A stretch of 64,000 bases of DNA from DATFVA01 sp963832715 (GCA_963832715.1 CAWHVB010000005.1:248001-312000); one strand, 5' to 3'; shown: positions 25,249-34,451, counted from the stretch's first letter. The notes: generated from the sequence alone by a model not told the origin. Made by a program: numbers and translations.

Positions 25249-25626
25249 ATGTCTATTACAACATCACGTACTCACGAAAATGCTCAGGTAAAGATTGATT
25301 TCAGTCAATGCAGCGACTGCGGTTTGTGCTCCTTAGTCTGTAAGGACCTTACTTTGCAGATGAAGAACGGAAAGATTACAGTCGATGATAACCCGGTCTT
25401 CGGTTGTGTGGGCTGTGCTCAATGTGTTGCTGTCTGCCCCGAGGACTGTATTGAAGTTGAAGGAAGAACGATCACTATGGACGATTTCGTCCCGCTTCCT
25501 GAAGCGAAAACGGCAGCAGGGTATGACCAGCTCTATTCGCTGATGTTTAAAGGAGAAGCGTTAGGGACTTTAAGGATAAAGAAATTGAACAGGAGCTTAT
25601 CGATAAAATACTCAAGGCGGCCGTAA
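25249..25626 (+). CDS. Ferredoxin half of a frame-broken ferredoxin-nitroreductase
   Basis: Residues 1-~85 hold two [4Fe-4S] motifs (CSDCGLCSLVCKD and CVGCAQCVAVCPED). After YDQLYSLMFK the frame goes wrong and stops within about 25 residues. In the -1 frame from 25552 the sequence continues RRSVRDFKDKEIEQELIDKI, the standard start of a nitroreductase domain, into the next ORF. Adding one A to the AAA at 25549-25551 restores one ~300-residue protein. Probably a single real gene with a one-base indel. Confidence 0.8.
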   Translation: MSITTSRTHENAQVKIDFSQCSDCGLCSLVCKDLTLQMKNGKITVDDNPVFGCVGCAQCVAVCPEDCIEVEGRTITMDDFVPLPEAKTAAGYDQLYSLMFKGEALGTLRIKKLNRSLSIKYSRRP

Positions 25627-25634
25627 CCTCTCCG

Positions 25635-26159
25635 ATGGGAATACCTCCTTCTGATGTTGAGGTTGTAATTTTCAGAGGTAGGGAGAAGGTGAAAGCTTTT
25701 GCTGATGATTTCATTAAATACCTTAAAACAATAAGATGGATGTTCTCTAAATGGTCGATTCGTTTTTGGAAACCCTTCGTATCACGCCAGGATTATGGAA
25801 TGTATAAGTCGTTCCTGATGCCTTTAATTAATTTTGTCATTGAAAGAAATGAAAAGGGAGAGGATTGGCTTCTATATAACGCTCCCCTTGTTCTCTATTT
25901 CTATGGATCGCCTTATTCGGATCCTGCCGATCCTTATATTCCTGCGTCCCATGCCATGCTTGCTGCTGAATCCCTCGGACTGGGAACCTGTATGATTGGA
26001 AGTATTCATCCATTCCTCAATCACGGCGGAACTTCCTTGAAAAAGAAGTATAATATAAATCCCCATAATAAAAGCGGAATATTTCTTATTATTGGTTATC
26101 CGAAAGTGAAATACCATAAGGGAATAAAACGAACTTTCGCGCGGGTGGTTGAAGCCTGA
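25635..26159 (+). CDS. Nitroreductase half of the frame-broken ferredoxin-nitroreductase
   Basis: 174 residues of an FMN-dependent nitroreductase-like fold: MGIPPSDVEVVIF, VLYFYGSPYSDPADPYIPASHAMLAAESLGLGTCMIG and FLIIGYPKVKYH are typical C-terminal landmarks. The N-terminal RRSVRDF piece of the domain is encoded upstream in this frame (from 25552) but lacks its own start. The fusion partner is the ferredoxin at 25249. Substrate unknown; relatives reduce nitro compounds, quinones or flavins. Confidence 0.82.
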   Translation: MGIPPSDVEVVIFRGREKVKAFADDFIKYLKTIRWMFSKWSIRFWKPFVSRQDYGMYKSFLMPLINFVIERNEKGEDWLLYNAPLVLYFYGSPYSDPADPYIPASHAMLAAESLGLGTCMIGSIHPFLNHGGTSLKKKYNINPHNKSGIFLIIGYPKVKYHKGIKRTFARVVEA

Positions 26160-26379
26160 AAATTAAAACACACTTTGATCACTTGAACCCCCTCTCTGCG
26201 AGGAAACTGGTGGATTCCGATAATCCGGGGTAGAAAATTATCCCGTAGTAAAAAAATCACATTTCAGCCTGTCCGCACAGTTACTCTCTTTTCTACTGGG
26301 GGGATAATTTTTTATATTTCTAATTGATCATTTATAAAATGTGATAATTGTTTATTTGTATAAATAAATCTGATAAAAC

Positions 26380-27870
26380 TTGGAAAAAAATATACTGCAA
26401 AACCTGCCCGCTGACGTACTTTCCGGAAGCTATAACGATTTTGAAGATCGGTTTGCCTGGCTGCTGACCTTTGATGATGATAACGAAGAGATAAATTATT
26501 CAGAAAATGTAGCCTCAGTCACCGGTTATAATCCCGCTGAGCTTAAAGGTGCCCGCGGAAAATGGAATAACCTGGTTTATGATGAGGACCTTGGCCAGGT
26601 CAGGAATATGTTTAATGGTCTGCTGAATGACCTATCAGTTAATAACTGTACTATTGATTACAGGATATCGGATAAAAATAACAGGACTATCTGGCTGAGA
26701 GAGTCTGTCAGAGGAGAGCGGCTGCCTTCGGGTAAACTCAAGAGTGCATACGGAATTGTGCAGGATATTTCAGATCTGAAAAATTCGGAAAGCAGACTGC
26801 TTGAGGAAATCCGTAGACTTCAGGATGCTAATTATTCCAGGGATGATTTTATTGCTATCCTCTCTCATGATCTTCGTTCCCCTTTTACAAGTATACTCGG
26901 ATTTTCTGAAATTCTGCTTAATGAACCTCTGCCCGAATCAGAAAAAAATGAATACCTGAACCTGATACATTCATCTTCGGTAAAACAGCTTAAGTTGATT
27001 AATAACTTGCTTGATTGGTCGCGCCTCAGGACCGGAAGATCAAATATCGAACCTGCTAAGGTTGATGTCAGGAATGCTATTTATAACTCTGTTTCTGCAC
27101 TGACCGGTGAAGCAGTACGGAAAAATGTTGAGATCCGTGTGTACGTCCCGGCATCTCAGTATATTGAAGCAGATGAAACCCTTTTCTGCAAAGTTATATT
27201 GAATCTCCTGGAAAATTCTATAAAATATTCGGGAGAGAATAAATCTGTGGATATTAAAACTTCCGCGTTTAATGATAAATTTATTGAATTCATCGTACGT
27301 GATAAAGGAAAGGGGATCCCAGAGACTAATAAACATAAGCTGTTTCAGATAAATAAGATATTTTCAACTCAGGGTACACACGGTGAGAAGGGTACCGGAC
27401 TGGGACTGATTTTATGCAGAGAAATAATTGAAAAGCATGGCGGTGAGATCTGGTATTTTTCTGAATCTGATGAAGGTTCTGAGTTCCACTTTACTTTTCC
27501 CCTTTTCAAAGAGAATGTTCTTATCATTGGTCTCGATAAAAATATTTCAGCAGATGTTAAAAATATAATTGAGGAAGTTAAACCGGCTTATTCCATAAGG
27601 GAATGCCCCAACGGCTTCGAGGCAATTGATGAGATAAAATCAAAAATCCCTTCACTGGTTATCCTGAAGAATAAAATGCAGCTGATGGATGGATTGCAGT
27701 TTGTTGAAATACTTCAGAGTGAGAATAGGACTGCAGGCATACCCGTTTATTTAATCACAAATGACTCTGATGCTGCTGCAGACAGCCGGCATAAACACCC
27801 GGGCGTAACTAAAATGATTGACCTGTCGGCTTTAACCTCAACTCTTAAATCAGAAATTTCATCCATTTAA
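26380..27870 (+). CDS. PAS-histidine kinase with a degenerate receiver domain
   Basis: 496 residues, TTG start. PAS domain ~25-130, HisKA with phosphoacceptor His163 (AILSHDLRSP), HATPase with N-box LLENSIKYS, G1 DKGKGIP and G2 GTGLGLILC. The C-terminal ~115 residues have receiver-like strands, but the phosphoacceptor Asp is a Lys (VILKNKMQLMDG) and the acidic pair is reduced to GLD. It is therefore a pseudo-receiver, not a phosphorelay. There are no membrane segments, so it is a cytosolic sensor. No response regulator adjoins it. Confidence 0.9.
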   Translation: MEKNILQNLPADVLSGSYNDFEDRFAWLLTFDDDNEEINYSENVASVTGYNPAELKGARGKWNNLVYDEDLGQVRNMFNGLLNDLSVNNCTIDYRISDKNNRTIWLRESVRGERLPSGKLKSAYGIVQDISDLKNSESRLLEEIRRLQDANYSRDDFIAILSHDLRSPFTSILGFSEILLNEPLPESEKNEYLNLIHSSSVKQLKLINNLLDWSRLRTGRSNIEPAKVDVRNAIYNSVSALTGEAVRKNVEIRVYVPASQYIEADETLFCKVILNLLENSIKYSGENKSVDIKTSAFNDKFIEFIVRDKGKGIPETNKHKLFQINKIFSTQGTHGEKGTGLGLILCREIIEKHGGEIWYFSESDEGSEFHFTFPLFKENVLIIGLDKNISADVKNIIEEVKPAYSIRECPNGFEAIDEIKSKIPSLVILKNKMQLMDGLQFVEILQSENRTAGIPVYLITNDSDAAADSRHKHPGVTKMIDLSALTSTLKSEISSI

Positions 27871-27917
27871 TTTTTATATATATTAAAAGACAAACAGAAG
27901 GAAATACGGAGGTTTAA

Positions 27918-29255
27918 TTGAATATAGCTGTTGTTGGAACGGGTTATGTAGGACTGGTAACTGGTACCTGTTTTGCAGAAACCGGAAATACAGTTTATTG
28001 CGTTGATATAGATGCCGAAAAAATAAAAAAATTAAAAAAGGGAGTTGTCCCTATTTATGAACCGGGTCTTGATATACTTATTGAAAGGAATATTAAAGTC
28101 GGAAGGCTGAAGTTCACTACCATACTGGCCGATGCAGTAAAAGAATCAAATCTCATATTTCTGTGTCTTCCTACTCCTCAGGATGACGACGGAAGTGCAG
28201 ATCTTCAGTATGTACTCAAAGTTGCCGATGACCTTGGCAGAATGTTTAAGTCCAATCCCGATCTCGGTTTCAAAGTGATTATCAATAAAAGTACAGTACC
28301 CGTAGGTACCAGTGAAAAAGTTAAAAATGCCGTCAGGAAACACGCTCCCGGTTATGAATTTGATGTTGCATCAAACCCTGAATTCCTGAGGGAGGGGATG
28401 GCAGTAGATGATTTTATGAAACCCGAACGTGTGGTAGTAGGGACAAGCAGTCCGAAGACAAAAGATATGATGGAACAGCTTTATGAACCATTCGTCCGCT
28501 CCGGCAACCCGATTTATTTTATGGATGAAAAATCAGCTGAAGTAACTAAGTATGCAGCTAATTCATTCCTGGCAACAAAGATCTCGTTTATGAATGAAAT
28601 AGCAAACCTCTGCGAGATCACCGGGGCAGAGGTCGATAAGGTAAGGATAGGCGTCGGCTCTGATTCAAGGATAGGAAAAAGATTCCTGTTCCCCGGAGTA
28701 GGGTACGGAGGATCGTGTTTCCCGAAGGATGTCATTGCCCTGATAAATACGGCAAAAGAAAACAAATATGATTTTAAGATACTGAAGTCGGTCTATGATA
28801 TAAATAAAAACCAAATAATCAGGTTCTTCGGGAAAATAGAGGATCATTACAAAAAAGACCTGTCCGGGAAGACATTTGCAGTATGGGGACTTGCATTCAA
28901 ACCCAATACTGATGACGTCCGTGAGGCCCCTGCATTAAGACTGATAGAAAAACTGCTTGAGAGCAAAGCAAAAGTAAAGGCATATGATCCTGCAGCAATG
29001 GAAACCAGCAGGAGGGTACTAAAGGATAAGGTAGAATACTGCAAAACCCCTTATGATGCCCTTGAGAAATCGGATGCATTGATAATAGTAACGGAATGGA
29101 ATGAATTCAGAACACCCGATTATCAAAAAATTAAAAAGATGCTGAAGAAACCTGTAATATTTGACGGAAGAAACCTGTACGATCTCTCGAAGATGGAAGA
29201 GATGGGCTTCACATATTATTCGATAGGAAGAAAAGCGGTTATTAGTAAACAGTGA
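27918..29255 (+). CDS. ugd: UDP-glucose 6-dehydrogenase
   Basis: 445 residues, TTG start. Oxidises UDP-glucose to UDP-glucuronate with two NAD+. N-terminal GTGYVGLVTG NAD site, catalytic Cys in GGSCFPKD (~265), and a C-terminal UDP-binding domain with GLAFKPNTDDVREAP. A GGAGG ribosome-binding site precedes it. The stop overlaps the ATG of the UpxY-like gene (TGATG), so the two are coupled. Confidence 0.95.
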   Translation: MNIAVVGTGYVGLVTGTCFAETGNTVYCVDIDAEKIKKLKKGVVPIYEPGLDILIERNIKVGRLKFTTILADAVKESNLIFLCLPTPQDDDGSADLQYVLKVADDLGRMFKSNPDLGFKVIINKSTVPVGTSEKVKNAVRKHAPGYEFDVASNPEFLREGMAVDDFMKPERVVVGTSSPKTKDMMEQLYEPFVRSGNPIYFMDEKSAEVTKYAANSFLATKISFMNEIANLCEITGAEVDKVRIGVGSDSRIGKRFLFPGVGYGGSCFPKDVIALINTAKENKYDFKILKSVYDINKNQIIRFFGKIEDHYKKDLSGKTFAVWGLAFKPNTDDVREAPALRLIEKLLESKAKVKAYDPAAMETSRRVLKDKVEYCKTPYDALEKSDALIIVTEWNEFRTPDYQKIKKMLKKPVIFDGRNLYDLSKMEEMGFTYYSIGRKAVISKQ

Positions 29256-29782
29256 TGGATTTTGAAAGAAACACAAACCTCAATGAAAGAAACTGGTTTG
29301 CACTTTACACTAAACCGAGAGGTGAATTTAAAGCTGCAGAACAGCTTGAATCAAACGAAATTGATTATTACCTGCCCGTTGTTACGAATGTAAAACAGTG
29401 GAGCGACCGTAAGAAGAAAATAACAGAGCCTATTATCCGCGGATATATTTTTATTAAAGCAGCTGAAAGGGAGAGATTGCTGGCGCTTGAACAATACTCG
29501 ATTGTCAGGTGCGTTACTGAAAGAGGCAGGCCTGCAGTTATCCCTGAATGGCAGATAAATAACCTTAAAAAAATGCTTGAGTATGAGGGCGATTTTTTTG
29601 TAATGAACGGACTCGTCCCCGGAAAGAAGGTCAGAATTAAAGACGGACCTTTTGCCGGTGTGGAAGGTACCTACAGGGAAAATGAAAACGATAAAACAAT
29701 TTCTGTTTCTATCGACTTGTTAAACCGTTCGATAATTGCTCATCTGCCCAAAGAGAGTATTATTGAAATTATTAATAAATAA
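29255..29782 (+). CDS. NusG-paralog transcription antiterminator (UpxY-like)
   Basis: 175 residues from the ATG at 29255. N-terminal NGN domain (WFALYTKPRGEFKAAEQL, RGYIFIKA) and a C-terminal KOW domain (VPGKKVRIKDGPFAGVEGTY). It is distinct from the housekeeping NusG in lacking the secE-linked context. In Bacteroides such paralogs (UpxY) bind RNA polymerase and prevent early termination in capsule operons. Here it follows ugd, whose product is a common polysaccharide precursor, and the polysaccharide operon itself lies 24 kb away at 53274. Confidence 0.9.
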   Translation: MDFERNTNLNERNWFALYTKPRGEFKAAEQLESNEIDYYLPVVTNVKQWSDRKKKITEPIIRGYIFIKAAERERLLALEQYSIVRCVTERGRPAVIPEWQINNLKKMLEYEGDFFVMNGLVPGKKVRIKDGPFAGVEGTYRENENDKTISVSIDLLNRSIIAHLPKESIIEIINK

Positions 29783-29799
29783 AATCGTAATTTCAAATA

Positions 29800-30792
29800 A
29801 TGTTTAATCAGAAAGAATTAAATCTATTAAAGAAAGGGGATTTATTAAATCACTTTTTAGTAGTGCGGAAGAGTGAGATCAGGCTGACAAAAACGAATAA
29901 ACAATACCTTTCTCTTGACCTCGGTGATAAATCCCTTACCCTTAATGCAAATGTTTGGGATAATTTTGATGAAATTTCCTTAAAACTTAAACCCGGAGTT
30001 GTAGTAAAAGTATCGGGTACTATCGACGAATTTCAGGGGAACTCTCAAATAAGAATATCCTCAATACATTTATCTTCGCCCGAAGACGGAGTTTCTGCTG
30101 CAGACTTTCAGAACCAGTCAAAACGCGACTTTAATGAAATGAAAAAGGAATTTACAGACAGAATGCAGCGGATAAAGGATGAGAATCTCAAAAAACTTAT
30201 GGAAATTATTTTTTCCGGTGAGAGATTTGAAAAGTATTTAAACGTTCCTGCTGGTAAATTATGGCACCACTCCTATATACACGGATTACTTGAACACACC
30301 CTTGAAATAATAAAGATCTGCGATTTAATGTGCGATATCCATCCTGAAATTCATAGAGATATACTCATCTGCGGGGCAATGCTTCACGATTTCGGTAAAA
30401 CAGAAGAGCTTAGTTATGAGCCGGTTTTCGAATATACCGATAAAGGGAAATTGCTCGGTCATATAGTTATATCTGCAATGATTGTTAATGAAGAAGCAAA
30501 AAGAATAAAAGATTTTCCTGAGGATCTCAAAGATTGTCTCTTACACGTTATTCTGAGTCACCAGGGTAAACTCGAATATGCATCCCCGGTTGTTCCCAAA
30601 ACTCTCGAAGCAATTGCTCTTTATCAGGCTGATGAACTAAGTGCTAAAGTAAATGCATATAAAAATGCAATTCTAAAAGATCAGAAAAATGACAGCAAAT
30701 GGACTAAGTATATCAGTCTCGTCTCCACAGACCTTTTCAATCATGGTATCTCTTCAGGTATTGAAGAGATAAACAAATCACTCTTCGATTAA
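29800..30792 (+). CDS. YhaM-like 3'-5' exoribonuclease (OB fold + HD domain)
   Basis: 330 residues. N-terminal OB-like nucleic-acid-binding domain (~1-110), then an HD phosphohydrolase-type domain with HSYIHGLLEHTLE and MLHDFGKTEEL (metal-binding His/Asp). The YhaM/Cbf1 family trims single-stranded RNA or DNA from the 3' end in a Mn2+-dependent way. It sits between the UpxY-like gene and a TPR gene. Confidence 0.88.
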   Translation: MFNQKELNLLKKGDLLNHFLVVRKSEIRLTKTNKQYLSLDLGDKSLTLNANVWDNFDEISLKLKPGVVVKVSGTIDEFQGNSQIRISSIHLSSPEDGVSAADFQNQSKRDFNEMKKEFTDRMQRIKDENLKKLMEIIFSGERFEKYLNVPAGKLWHHSYIHGLLEHTLEIIKICDLMCDIHPEIHRDILICGAMLHDFGKTEELSYEPVFEYTDKGKLLGHIVISAMIVNEEAKRIKDFPEDLKDCLLHVILSHQGKLEYASPVVPKTLEAIALYQADELSAKVNAYKNAILKDQKNDSKWTKYISLVSTDLFNHGISSGIEEINKSLFD

Positions 30793-30806
30793 CCCAAAGG
30801 TTTAAT

Positions 30807-31595
30807 ATGTTTTATTATAAACATTCCCTAATATCATTTTTGTGCTTTTTGTTTTTTCTGTCTCTTTTTGCAGTAACGGAAGCTCAAACAGCTGAATCAT
30901 TAATCCAGGAAGGGGATCAGCAGACAGAAGAATTTAATAACCAGAAGGCTCTCGAGCTTTATTTAAAAGCTGATAAACTTTCTCCCGGCGACTGGAATAT
31001 ACTTTGGCGGATAAGCCGCTCCTACGTGAACATCGGGGTACATATGCCTTCTGCAGACGGCGATCAGGAAGATGCCCAGCTTGCAGTTTTTGAAAAGGCG
31101 CTCACTTATGCCGACCGGGCTGTCAGCCTTGCAAAGGATCAATCTGTTGTGTATGTAAGGAGAGCAGTTGTCAATGGAAGAATAGCCTTGTTCAAAGGAG
31201 TGTTCACAGTTGGTGGAGTAGTCAACCAGGTCAAAGAAGATTGCGAGAAAGCAATTAAACTTGGGAACGGAGATGCTTATACTCTTGCTCTTGCCCATTA
31301 TATCCTCGGCAGAACTCATGCAAAAGTTAGTGAGAAATGGGCCCCTGCCAGGGCAGTTTTGGGACTTGGATGGGCGGATAAGGATTCTGCTCTTGTCCAC
31401 TTAAAGAAGGCTGCCGATATGTACCCGAATTTCAGAATGTTCTATCTTGAGCTTGGAAAAACTTACCTCGAAGATGATGAATACGATAAGGCAAAATTTT
31501 ATTTGAAGAAAGTGATTGATTCACCCAAAAAAGATCAGGATGATGACCAGGTACTCGCAGAAGCACGGCAGCTTCTCAAAGATCTGAATGATTAA
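30807..31595 (+). CDS. Secreted TPR protein
   Basis: 262 residues. Signal peptide with a hydrophobic core (residues ~9-24, ending EAQ). The rest is TPR-like helices: ALELYLKADKLSPGDWNILW, ALTYADRAVSLAKDQ and YLELGKTYLEDDEYDKAKFY. Weak similarity to the RMD-type TPR family. Starts 15 bases after the YhaM-like gene. Probable periplasmic scaffold, partner unknown. Confidence 0.75.
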   Translation: MFYYKHSLISFLCFLFFLSLFAVTEAQTAESLIQEGDQQTEEFNNQKALELYLKADKLSPGDWNILWRISRSYVNIGVHMPSADGDQEDAQLAVFEKALTYADRAVSLAKDQSVVYVRRAVVNGRIALFKGVFTVGGVVNQVKEDCEKAIKLGNGDAYTLALAHYILGRTHAKVSEKWAPARAVLGLGWADKDSALVHLKKAADMYPNFRMFYLELGKTYLEDDEYDKAKFYLKKVIDSPKKDQDDDQVLAEARQLLKDLND

Positions 31596-31600
31596 AAGTT

Positions 31601-32344
31601 ATGGAAATTCCGCAGAGTTTTATAGACAGGCTCCTTGAAGCGAAATCGGTAGTTTTCTTTACTGGTGCCGGTATCTCTGCGGAAAGCGGTATTCCAACCT
31701 TCCGGGGTAAAGATGGGATCTGGAATAAACTCAAACCCGAAGAGCTTGCTAATTTTGATGCATTTATCCGGAATCCGGAAATGGTGTGGGAATGGTACTC
31801 CCATCGTAAAAAGATCATTCACGAATCTCAGCCTAATCCGGGACATATAGCTATTGCTGAAATGCAGAATGTTTTTGACCGGGTCACCGTGGTTACCCAG
31901 AATATCGATAATCTTCACCGCAGGGCCGGCAGCAGGGAGATCTATGAGCTGCACGGAAACATCGAACGTAATTATTGTATCCAGTGTAAAACTTTCTATA
32001 ATGAAGAGCTTCCTATGGTGGGTAAGATTCCAAAATGCGCAAAATGCGGGGGACTGGTCAGACCCGATATTGTCTGGTTTGGCGAATATCTGCCTCAGGA
32101 TCAGTTCGGAGCATCGGAAAAAGCCTCAAGCGGCTGCGATGTGTTTTTCGTGGTTGGAACGTCAGCAGTTGTTTTTCCGGCTGCATCTTTGATATATACT
32201 GCCAGGGATAATGGTGCCTATATCGTGGAAGTTAATATCGAAGAAACTGAAATTTCTTATCTCGCCGACAAATCATTTTATGGCGAGGCTGGAAAGGTAT
32301 TACCTCTAATTGCAGAAAGGCTGAGGAACGAAAAGCACAATTGA
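31601..32344 (+). CDS. cobB: Sirtuin NAD-dependent protein deacylase
   Basis: 247 residues. NAD site GAGISAESGIPTFRG (~22), catalytic base region TQNIDNLHRRAG with ELHG, zinc ligands CIQC and CAKC, and GTSAVVFPAA. The Tyr-x-x-Arg pair in EWYSHRKK matches the acyl-pocket residues of class III sirtuins (E. coli CobB, SIRT5), predicting activity on succinyl or malonyl lysine as well as acetyl lysine. It follows the TPR gene by five bases and converges with marR one base away. Confidence 0.95.
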   Translation: MEIPQSFIDRLLEAKSVVFFTGAGISAESGIPTFRGKDGIWNKLKPEELANFDAFIRNPEMVWEWYSHRKKIIHESQPNPGHIAIAEMQNVFDRVTVVTQNIDNLHRRAGSREIYELHGNIERNYCIQCKTFYNEELPMVGKIPKCAKCGGLVRPDIVWFGEYLPQDQFGASEKASSGCDVFFVVGTSAVVFPAASLIYTARDNGAYIVEVNIEETEISYLADKSFYGEAGKVLPLIAERLRNEKHN

Positions 32345-32345
32345 A

Positions 32346-32795
32346 TTATTTTTCTTTTACACCTATTTCCTTACACATTCTCTGAAGCTGACATTGTTCC
32401 TCTTCGCTTAAAACACTTATTTCTTTCACGATTGATTCTAGATGTTCAGGAAAAATCTTCTTGATGAATTCCTTGCCTGCTGTCGTCAGATGAATAATGT
32501 AATGCCTGCGGTCAAGTTCACCTCTTTCTCTTTTTACAAAATTTCTTTTCTCGAGGTTGTCGATAACCATAGTAATATTTCCGGGACTCCTGAGAATTTT
32601 ATCGCTCAGCTCTCTCTGGTTTAATGGTCCCAGGTGATATAATGCCTCCAGTACCGCAAACTGGCTTTCGGTCAGTGAATGTTTGGAAAGAAAAGGATAA
32701 AGCCTTTGGTTAAGCGACTCTACAGCCCTGACAAGTTTAATGTAGGTGTTGAGTGCTGTGACTTCTTTTTTTGATCCTTTATGATGTGTTCCCAT
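32346..32795 (-). CDS. MarR-family transcriptional regulator
   Basis: 149 residues. Winged helix-turn-helix centred on LGPLNQRELSDKILRSPGNITMVIDNLEKRN, with the wing ERGELDRRHYIIHLT following. Dimeric repressors or activators responding to small phenolics, ROS or other ligands. The GlsB-like membrane protein gene is transcribed toward it from upstream on the same strand. The target is unknown. Confidence 0.9.
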   Translation of the reverse strand: MGTHHKGSKKEVTALNTYIKLVRAVESLNQRLYPFLSKHSLTESQFAVLEALYHLGPLNQRELSDKILRSPGNITMVIDNLEKRNFVKRERGELDRRHYIIHLTTAGKEFIKKIFPEHLESIVKEISVLSEEEQCQLQRMCKEIGVKEK

Positions 32796-32858
32796 AGCCT
32801 CAAATAAAATAGCTATGGGAAGCTAATGTTTAGAAAAAGAATAATCAAGAATATATAT

Positions 32859-33137
32859 TTAAATTCTTCTTCTGGGGGTAATTAAACTTAATATCGCTGT
32901 AAATACAACTGCTCCTATTATTGCCCAGACTACGGGAAATGCAACCTCCCCTACATTGATGACGAAAAGCTCTGGTAAATTCATCTTGTGAGCCAGCCAA
33001 GTTCCGAGAAGCGCCCCTATAAATCCAACGGCTATCGAAAGGAAACAGCCTCCGCTGGAGAATCCGACTAATGCTTGTCCGATGGAACCCGAAATCCCTG
33101 CGATTATCAGTAAAATTATGATTTCAAGGAAAGACAT
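32859..33137 (-). CDS. GlsB/YeaQ/YmgE-family small membrane protein
   Basis: 92 residues with three predicted transmembrane helices, including a GFIGALLGTWLA glycine-rich stretch, and a short basic tail (TPRRRI). Family often called transglycosylase-associated stress proteins; the biochemical role is not established. Transcribed in the same direction as marR, 63 bases upstream of it. Confidence 0.85.
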   Translation of the reverse strand: MSFLEIIILLIIAGISGSIGQALVGFSSGGCFLSIAVGFIGALLGTWLAHKMNLPELFVINVGEVAFPVVWAIIGAVVFTAILSLITPRRRI

Positions 33138-33917
33138 TGTTCACCTGTAGTTTTTATGCTAAGATAACTACTTCAGATGATGTGATAGTGTTAGACCTGT
33201 CACCCTGTCTACTGTAAATGCTGCTCTAAATTAAACTTAAAGCCCTAAAATGTTTTTTGTCAAAAGAAGGAGTCAGGTGTAGTTGCAGCAGAGATGCCGT
33301 ACAAATGAATTTTAGCAGGAGGATGTTTCGGATACAGCGACAATTGCTGTTCAACTTTAGCAAATGGATCTATGATTGATTATCCTTGACACCCGGTCTT
33401 TAGCCGGATTACCGGATTATAAAACTATTCCAGGAAATGCATCGAAAACAATATTCCATCTCATCGATGGCGGAACTCCATTTCCCCTATCATTATCTAT
33501 TTGTTAGATTTTTCCCTGGTAAAGCTCAGACCGACAAGAAGAAAGACGACAAGAAGCGTAATAGAAAAGATAATTGTCATTGAGTCAGAAATAATCTGCA
33601 TGTTATCAACCCTTAATTAGTAAATAGAATTCGTTTTTCCGCAGTTAGAGTCACGTATAACTAATTAAAATTCGTACCAGAAATAATTTACCCCAAAATT
33701 GCAAAAAACAGACTTTTACGCCATTTTGCAGAACGGCAATGATTTAAAATTGTAAATGTGTTTCAATCTAAGATTATTCTTCCTGCTCCAAACACGAGGT
33801 AGGACCTTCATTTATGAAGCTCTTTTTTCTCATTATTTGTCCATCTCTTGTTCACGCAGGTTGTAAAACAATTTGATTTTCCTTCAGCTTGATATCTCAA
33901 AATGACGAAAGGTTTAT
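33138..33917. other. 780-base gap with one candidate small ORF
   Basis: AT-rich stretch between the divergent GlsB-like and cobA genes. The only coding candidate is the 34-codon ORF at 33497-33601 on the minus strand. A short CTTCAT/ATGAAG hairpin before a T-rich stretch lies near 33806-33830. No B12-riboswitch-like conserved box is visible upstream of cobA. Confidence 0.5.
33497..33601 (-). CDS. Candidate 34-residue single-pass membrane protein
   Basis: The minus-strand ORF begins MQIISDSMTIIFS, continues as one uninterrupted hydrophobic helix (ITLLVVFLLVGLSF) and ends TREKSNK, a positive-inside style tail. Size and layout resemble small membrane subunits of respiratory complexes, but nothing specific can be assigned. 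A hydrophobic run of this kind in an AT-rich gap could be chance. Confidence 0.4.
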   Translation of the reverse strand: MQIISDSMTIIFSITLLVVFLLVGLSFTREKSNK

Positions 33918-34451
33918 ATGGGAAAACTTAACAAAGGCTTTATACAGGTTTATACCGGCAATGGTAAGGGAAAGACTACAGCTGCAATAGGACAGGCAGT
34001 CAGGGCTGCCGGTGCCGGTCTCAATTCATATATAATTCAATTTATGAAAGAATATCCCTATAGTGAATTAACTGCTCTCAGGGAACTGTCGGCGCTGATT
34101 ACAATTGAACAAAAGGGAGGTGATGACTTCGTCTATAAAAAAGAGCTGCCTTCTGAAGAAGAAAAAATAAAAGCCAGGCAGGCTCTTAAAAAGGCTGCAG
34201 AGCTTATGCTGAGCGGAGATTTCGATATAATTATTCTTGATGAAATACTCGTCACGGTTTATTTTAAATTACTTACAGCTGACGAGATAATCTCGGTGAT
34301 TAAGAAAAAACCCCCGGAGGTTGAATTGATCCTGACAGGGAGATACTGCCCTGAAGAAATTATTGAACTCGCTGATTTAGTGACTGAAATGAAAGAAATT
34401 AAACATTATTACTCAAAAGGCATTTTATCTCGTAAAGGAATCGAATCCTGA
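33918..34451 (+). CDS. cobA: Corrinoid (cob(I)alamin) adenosyltransferase
   Basis: 177 residues, BtuR/CobO family. P-loop GFIQVYTGNGKGKTTAA (~8-24) binds ATP, and the DEILVTVYFKLL region follows. Transfers the adenosyl group to cob(I)alamin to make adenosylcobalamin. Ends at a terminator hairpin, followed 330 bases on by a B12-binding sensor gene. No other corrin genes are in the window, so it may serve salvage. Confidence 0.95.
   Translation: MGKLNKGFIQVYTGNGKGKTTAAIGQAVRAAGAGLNSYIIQFMKEYPYSELTALRELSALITIEQKGGDDFVYKKELPSEEEKIKARQALKKAAELMLSGDFDIIILDEILVTVYFKLLTADEIISVIKKKPPEVELILTGRYCPEEIIELADLVTEMKEIKHYYSKGILSRKGIES

Noticed and set aside
25540..25560. Programmed -1 frameshift in the ferredoxin-nitroreductase gene
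   Set aside because: TTT AAA in the zero frame is not a canonical slippery heptamer; re-pairing would be poor and no downstream pseudoknot is apparent. A missing base is simpler.
30963..31400. 145-codon minus-strand ORF
   Set aside because: It lies within the TPR gene, which has a signal peptide and repeat pattern; the reverse ORF has no domain.
33640..33917. Cobalamin riboswitch upstream of cobA
   Set aside because: No conserved B12-box-like sequence or matching structure was found.
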